From: Dryococelus australis
Taxonomy: Eukaryota; Arthropoda; Insecta; Phasmatodea; Phasmatidae
Assembly (NCBI GenBank): GCA_029891345.1
Contig: CM056995.1
Span: forward strand, 80,601,895-80,665,894
Direction of reading: 5' to 3'
DNA length: 64,000 nucleotides
In this document: positions 59,495 through 64,000 of the stretch, piece by piece
Numbering within the stretch: the first letter of the stretch is position 1
How the letters are laid out: each line of letters begins with the position of its first letter
Notes under the pieces: generated by a model
The model's database searches: none
The model's input: only the letters and a program-made list of their open reading frames with translations
What the model was told of the DNA's origin: nothing
Translations under genes and position numbers: made by a program

Positions 59495-60160
59495 GTTCCC
59501 GCAACTTCGTCCGCGTGGACTTTAGGATTTGTTTACATATGTTAAAAATATAAATTTCACATCGTTTAGGTTTTATGGAGTTATTAAAATACAGCCAGCC
59601 ATCGCTTCACCCAGGTTTTATGGAGTTATTGAAATACATAGGTACCGATATAATTGGTTTGAAAGATTTTTACTTTACTATCCGAAATAGTTTTATCGTC
59701 GCGTTGGTGTTGGTTATTTGATAATATGTTATTTGACTTTTTTTTTCCTTCAAAACTAATGTATCTTTTTCTGTTATGTGTATTATATCAATGATCATTT
59801 AAAAAACTATTTTTGTTTCAACAATTCTTTTCGACAATAATCCTTTTACAAAGAAATAAGATATAAACCATAAAGGGAATTATAAGAAAAATTAATTTAC
59901 TTAATAATCATTTGAGATATAGAAAATAAATAAAGGGCAGATTTTAAATAGAAATAAACTCTATGATCTCTGAAAGTTTTATCAAAATCGATTCAGCCAT
60001 TTCGGGGTCTAATCTGGACAAACATCCATACAGACAGACAAAAATTTTAAAAACCGTTACTTACGCTCCAACATCGTTTGAATACCATTACGCTTAGATA
60101 TTGGTATCAATTTTGATATAACAGACAGACACTTCAATTTTGTTTATTAGTATAGATAAT
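59495..60160 (+). mobile_element. Non-LTR-retrotransposon-like tail (5' truncated)
   Basis: CCCGCAACTTCGTCCGCGTG near the start and AAATCGATTCAGCCATTTCG with ACATCCATACAGACAGACA later are phrases I associate with a dispersed insect repeat, often attributed to RTE/CR1-type LINE 3' regions. It ends TTATTAGTATAGATAATG. A 23-bp phrase GTTTTATGGAGTTATT... is duplicated at 59,571 and 59,613. No reverse transcriptase frame is present. The class is uncertain. Confidence 0.45.
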
Positions 60161-61340
60161 GTATCAGTTTCTTAATTGTCCTCCCTAACCTCTCGGGCAT
60201 GGCCTCCCCTTTCCTTTCATTATGCCCCTTCCTCTCGCGTTATTTAAAAACAGAACCACCCACAAGTTAGGTTTTTCTCACATCTCTTATAATTACGAAT
60301 TTTTTTCTAAGCGAATTTGGTTTAATTGATTCCGCCGTCCCTCAAATGAACTTCTACTCCTTTTATTCATTTTCCTTATTTCAGCTGTTCCTAGCCAAAT
60401 TTATACACTCAGCAGTAATAAGTATAACGACTACGGTATCTTAGAATTCTCTATTTTGGTAAATTGAGGGGGTGGGGGAAGGTAATTTATACTTTCGAGG
60501 CTGTTTTAATCAAAGCTGCTATGACATCAATGGCTGACCTTATCGTCAATGCTTGCGTTACACAAATGCTGTTTTATGTTGACGTTACGCGAATAATCCG
60601 ATTCTCTAAATCTTCTGAAAGGCAGTTCGAATAAAATTCTTGCCCCTGTGAACTATGATACTCGCTTCTGTAATTCGATTTAATGTGAAGTGACCTAGAA
60701 GAAGATTTTTATCTGGTTCTCCCACAAATACATCCATCTTTCCCTCATCTTTTCTTTAGCACTTTTCTTCCCAGACGGAAAGAAAACAATTTTAATAATT
60801 TTTTACCATTTTAATATTATAACTAACATTTTTACGCAGAATGATATGAAAACAGAGAATGTATAAAAATTATTCAAAGGCCAACAGACTACTTTGGTGA
60901 TAAAGTTAAGTTGAAAACAATACGACTTAGTGTCTAACATGACTGCCAAATGTTATACATGCCTTAAAATTTGGGGATGAGCCATTAGTTTATTGAAAAT
61001 ATCGTATAAATTGTTTAATATTGAACACATAGTGCTGCATGAAGTACGATGAAAAAATATAGCCAACCTCTGTAAAACCTGTGGTTGTCAAATTTTTTTC
61101 AGTGGAAGTGATTGTGGTTGCAGCCATTATTTCCCATTAAATTTCAATTAATCTGTAGATACTGGCAGATTATTAATCAGCATGTCAAACTCAAACAAAA
61201 GGTCTCCTTGTGTTTTAACTTAAATCACGCCGTTTTTGAGAAATTGTCCTTGTGTTTCAAACCGAAATATTACAATACCTGACAGATAATATGCACAACA
61301 CTCGATAAGAAGTGGTTGCGTCGCTCCCAGTGCGCTATCT
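60161..61340. other. No gene seen
   Basis: AT-rich and without long frames, repeats or structured RNA that I can support. Confidence 0.6.
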
Positions 61341-61948
61341 CCTAAAGCCTGAACCACACGGGCATCTACCTTGTACAAGGTGTACACCTTTCTTGTTCAA
61401 AAGGTGAACAAAAAGGCAAATACCCTCTTGTATGCAAGTCCCATATACATACTGTACACACAGTAATAGTACTTGTATGTTGCAGCATGCCATGAGATTC
61501 GGATCTGGGGGCTCTTTTTAGGGCTATATGAGTGATTTATGCAATGGCAATAGTATCACATATGATTAACATCTGTTTTCTACTCTCACATTAACGCGTA
61601 AATAAATGCGCGGGAACTACATAACCACAACACACGAAGATTTTACAAACCAAACAAATCACTAATACAGGATTAAAATCTGTTTTACACTTTCAAATTA
61701 ACAATATCAGCATTAATAAATGTGCGGGAACTAGATAAATGTATAAAACACAAATGTAAACAAACAACTTGCACAAGAAGGTGTAAGAAAAATAGAACCG
61801 TCTCTAAACGATTCTAGCTAGCATGCAATTGCTTGCATGCTAGCTACGTGCATACAAGTAAGCCAGTCACGCGATGCTAGTTGACTTCCACAAGAAGGTG
61901 TACACCTTCTTGTACAAGAAAGATACCCGTGTGTTTCAGACTTAAAGG
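61341..61948. mobile_element. 608-bp MITE with internal palindromes
   Basis: The left end CCTAAAGCCTGAACCACACG is mirrored by CGTGTGTTTCAGACTTAAAG at the right. Just inside, CTTGTACAAGGTGTACACCT is mirrored by AAGGTGTACACCTTCTTGTA. A near-perfect hairpin TAGCTAGCATGCAA / TTGCATGCTAGCTA sits at about 61,818-61,850. Non-coding. Confidence 0.75.
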
Positions 61949-64000
61949 AGTAGAACATGGTAAAGGTATTTAAGAAATGTGTTGATCTACAGTTTAAAAC
62001 AATTGCAGGCGGAAATCACCTGAAAATATTTTGTTTTCATTCACTTATACGTAAATGCGAGTGATCAAATTATGACTGTGATAATGCGCCTTCATAAAAA
62101 AAATATACCTACACCGTAAATGTGTTGTCCCCAAAAAATTATTGATAATTGTCATAAAATTCAACCTCCATAGCTCAATCTCTCTTTGATATGACACGCT
62201 GATCACATCTTAAAAAAAAACATTAAAAATTAATTACAGCGCTACAATCCCGGGAGTCAGTTAACACGTCCATTACACAGCAAAAGGAAACGACAAAATT
62301 AGTTTTATTTTCTTGGAAACACGGAGACTGAAGATGTTCCATCAAAGCGAGTTTTTTGGCCCGTGATCTAAACATTAAAATTGCCAAAAAAAAATTATGA
62401 ATTATTTGTGGTAACAAAACATTTACAGCATAAGTTAACGAAACGTGCCAATTTTATCCAGATGATATTACTTTATGGCAATCATGATTTGTTCTCACTC
62501 GTAAAACTCAGTAAATGAAAATACAATGCAGACAAATGAGTACGATCTGCTTTTGTTCTCAATTAATTGTAAGTGAAATGTTTTCTCAAAACACTTTTAA
62601 TAAGATGTACTTACTTCCTTAAAATGTACTTACTTCCACTGGATATATGCAGCCAACTCTTATCGTGTGTTACGCGTAATGTCTACCTTTCAGGTATTTT
62701 CAAAAGTTAGTATTGAAATTAAAGGGTGAATTCTAAAAAAATGCCTTGTTTAAAATCAAATACAAAAGGCAATTTTGTCCGTAAATTTTGACTTACTGAT
62801 TATTAATAAGCCGTAAGAAAATTTGATCACGGCATATATTATTTATTTATTTATCTGCAGATATGTGTCAATAAATTCATTTATGTATATGTTTTTGATA
62901 GGCATCTTTATTTATAAGTATGTATATATACTTAAATATATTTTGTTTCTTTAAGAACGTGTAGGCGAAGCTGATCAGTCGAATTTAAATACATCTTGTA
63001 TACATTAGTGTATGGAATATTTACAGGGAATGCTGTCCGTATACTAAATAACCAAATAAAGCCAATAGGAAATACGACCCCTGGATTTCGACATTACCAA
63101 GTTAATAGTGACACGTGAGTAAAGACAGACAAATCACATTTTTCAATCAACTTAAAGTAATACTTTACAAAAAAAAGAAGGAGAAACAGCAGCATTAACC
63201 AGCTTACGAAACTTCAGTTTACTAAACTATAAAATATAAATCTTCACAACTGCGATTCTATATACGTAAATCACAGTTGAATTGGAAAAAAAAAACATTT
63301 AGGCCTATGACTTACGTGGTAATAAATCGACAGTAATCATTTATCTCTAAAACTAGCCTCATAAATAAAAACTGTATTTATTACTTTTCACATTCTCGTC
63401 AAGATCACCCCATGAGCTAGTCGGCACAGAAATGCAGCTTTCTTTTCCAGGAGCTCTATACTTCTTCGCTCTTTGTGCCACATTGGCAACTGAGGGAACT
63501 GCCTACAGATGAACTCAACCTTATCAGCGTACGTGCATTATCAGGAACTAGAGATCTGAACTTCCATGTCGAAATAAGTCGCGAAAAAGTTTCCGTTCGA
63601 AAACACGGCATTACTTTTGGCGACAAAGAAAAAGGTATCATACAGAGACCAGAGATTGTCTCTTGGACACCAATACCTGCACTAACTATACCAGAAACTT
63701 AACAGAATAGAGAGTGTACATGAATAACACTACAAATTGCGGCAGTAGACTCATCATGAAAAAATACGCAGGAAATATATATAAAACATGTTGTCTTAAG
63801 TAATGCTTAAGGATTACGTAGAGTGGTTTACAATGGAGCACTGCACCTGACTGCGCATCATGCAGAGTCCATTACTAAGTAGTACAGACACTACCAAATA
63901 TGTCAGAGAAGTGTGGTTTAAGTTGCATACGAAAGAAGAAAGCATATTTTATTTTGCAACACTAAAATATTTTGCTGAAATTAATTAGTTTTTTTTTCAT
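61949..64000. other. No gene proven
   Basis: AT-rich. One 75-codon plus-strand frame (63,475-63,702) has non-repetitive composition (RALSGTRDLNFHVEISREKV) and lies in a locally less AT-rich stretch, so it could be an exon or an old transposon piece. I recognise no domain and no clear splice context. Confidence 0.4.

Noticed and set aside
1..64000. CRISPR array, bacterial operons or ribosome binding sites
   Set aside because: No regularly spaced repeats with unique spacers; composition and repeat families are those of an animal genome.

Overview
This window looks like repeat-dense, AT-rich intergenic or intronic DNA from an animal, most likely an insect, though I cannot name the species. The insect call rests on transposon families (DUF4817-type and Tc1 transposases, DUF8207 proteins, tRNA-derived SINEs whose post-tRNA region is common in insects). 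I found no convincing intact host gene, tRNA, rRNA gene or CRISPR array. Most long open frames are transposon remnants or artefacts of (TA)n, (CT)n and poly(G/C) tracts. LAYOUT. 0.6-1.4 kb: deletion derivative of a DUF4817 transposon with about 250-bp inverted repeats. 5.9-6.3 and 6.9-7.8 kb: two mariner/Tc1-type transposase pseudogenes on the minus strand. 8.9-9.5 kb: a tRNA-derived SINE with a 14-bp target duplication, then a 5S-rRNA-derived element. 13.6-23.1 kb: foldback elements, MITEs, tRNA-like fragments and decayed coding fragments of unknown type. 23.42-31.06 kb: the main object, a virus-like transposon described below. 32-38 kb: MITEs, a SINE and a 141-bp tandem duplication. 39.9-42.2 kb: a DUF7869-like transposon pseudogene. 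42.6-62 kb: MITEs, nested foldback elements, SINEs, microsatellites and a non-LTR-like tail. THE MAIN ELEMENT (about 23,422-31,055) has about 1.2-kb terminal inverted repeats and two divergent gene sets leaving a central palindromic TATA box at 27,528-27,535. Leftward (minus strand) it carries a phospholipase A2-motif/core-like protein, an adenain-like cysteine protease, a penton-like minor capsid protein, a small ORF, and a double-jelly-roll-type major capsid protein. Rightward it carries a C2HC finger joined to an A32/FtsK-like packaging ATPase, a coiled-coil protein, and a DUF8207 protein. This is the morphogenesis module of Polinton/Maverick (adintovirus-like) elements. I see no protein-primed DNA polymerase and no retroviral-type integrase, and 7.6 kb is about half the usual length, so the copy would depend on replication functions supplied elsewhere. 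All arms carry frameshifts or stops, and the ATPase P-loop is truncated, so this copy is dead. A second theme is one MITE family with two internal-sequence subfamilies (about 230 and 415 bp) sharing the same terminal repeat. It recurs at least eleven times, with two copies broken open by later insertions. Poly(G)/poly(C) runs of 10-19 bases are unusually frequent, including inside former coding sequence.
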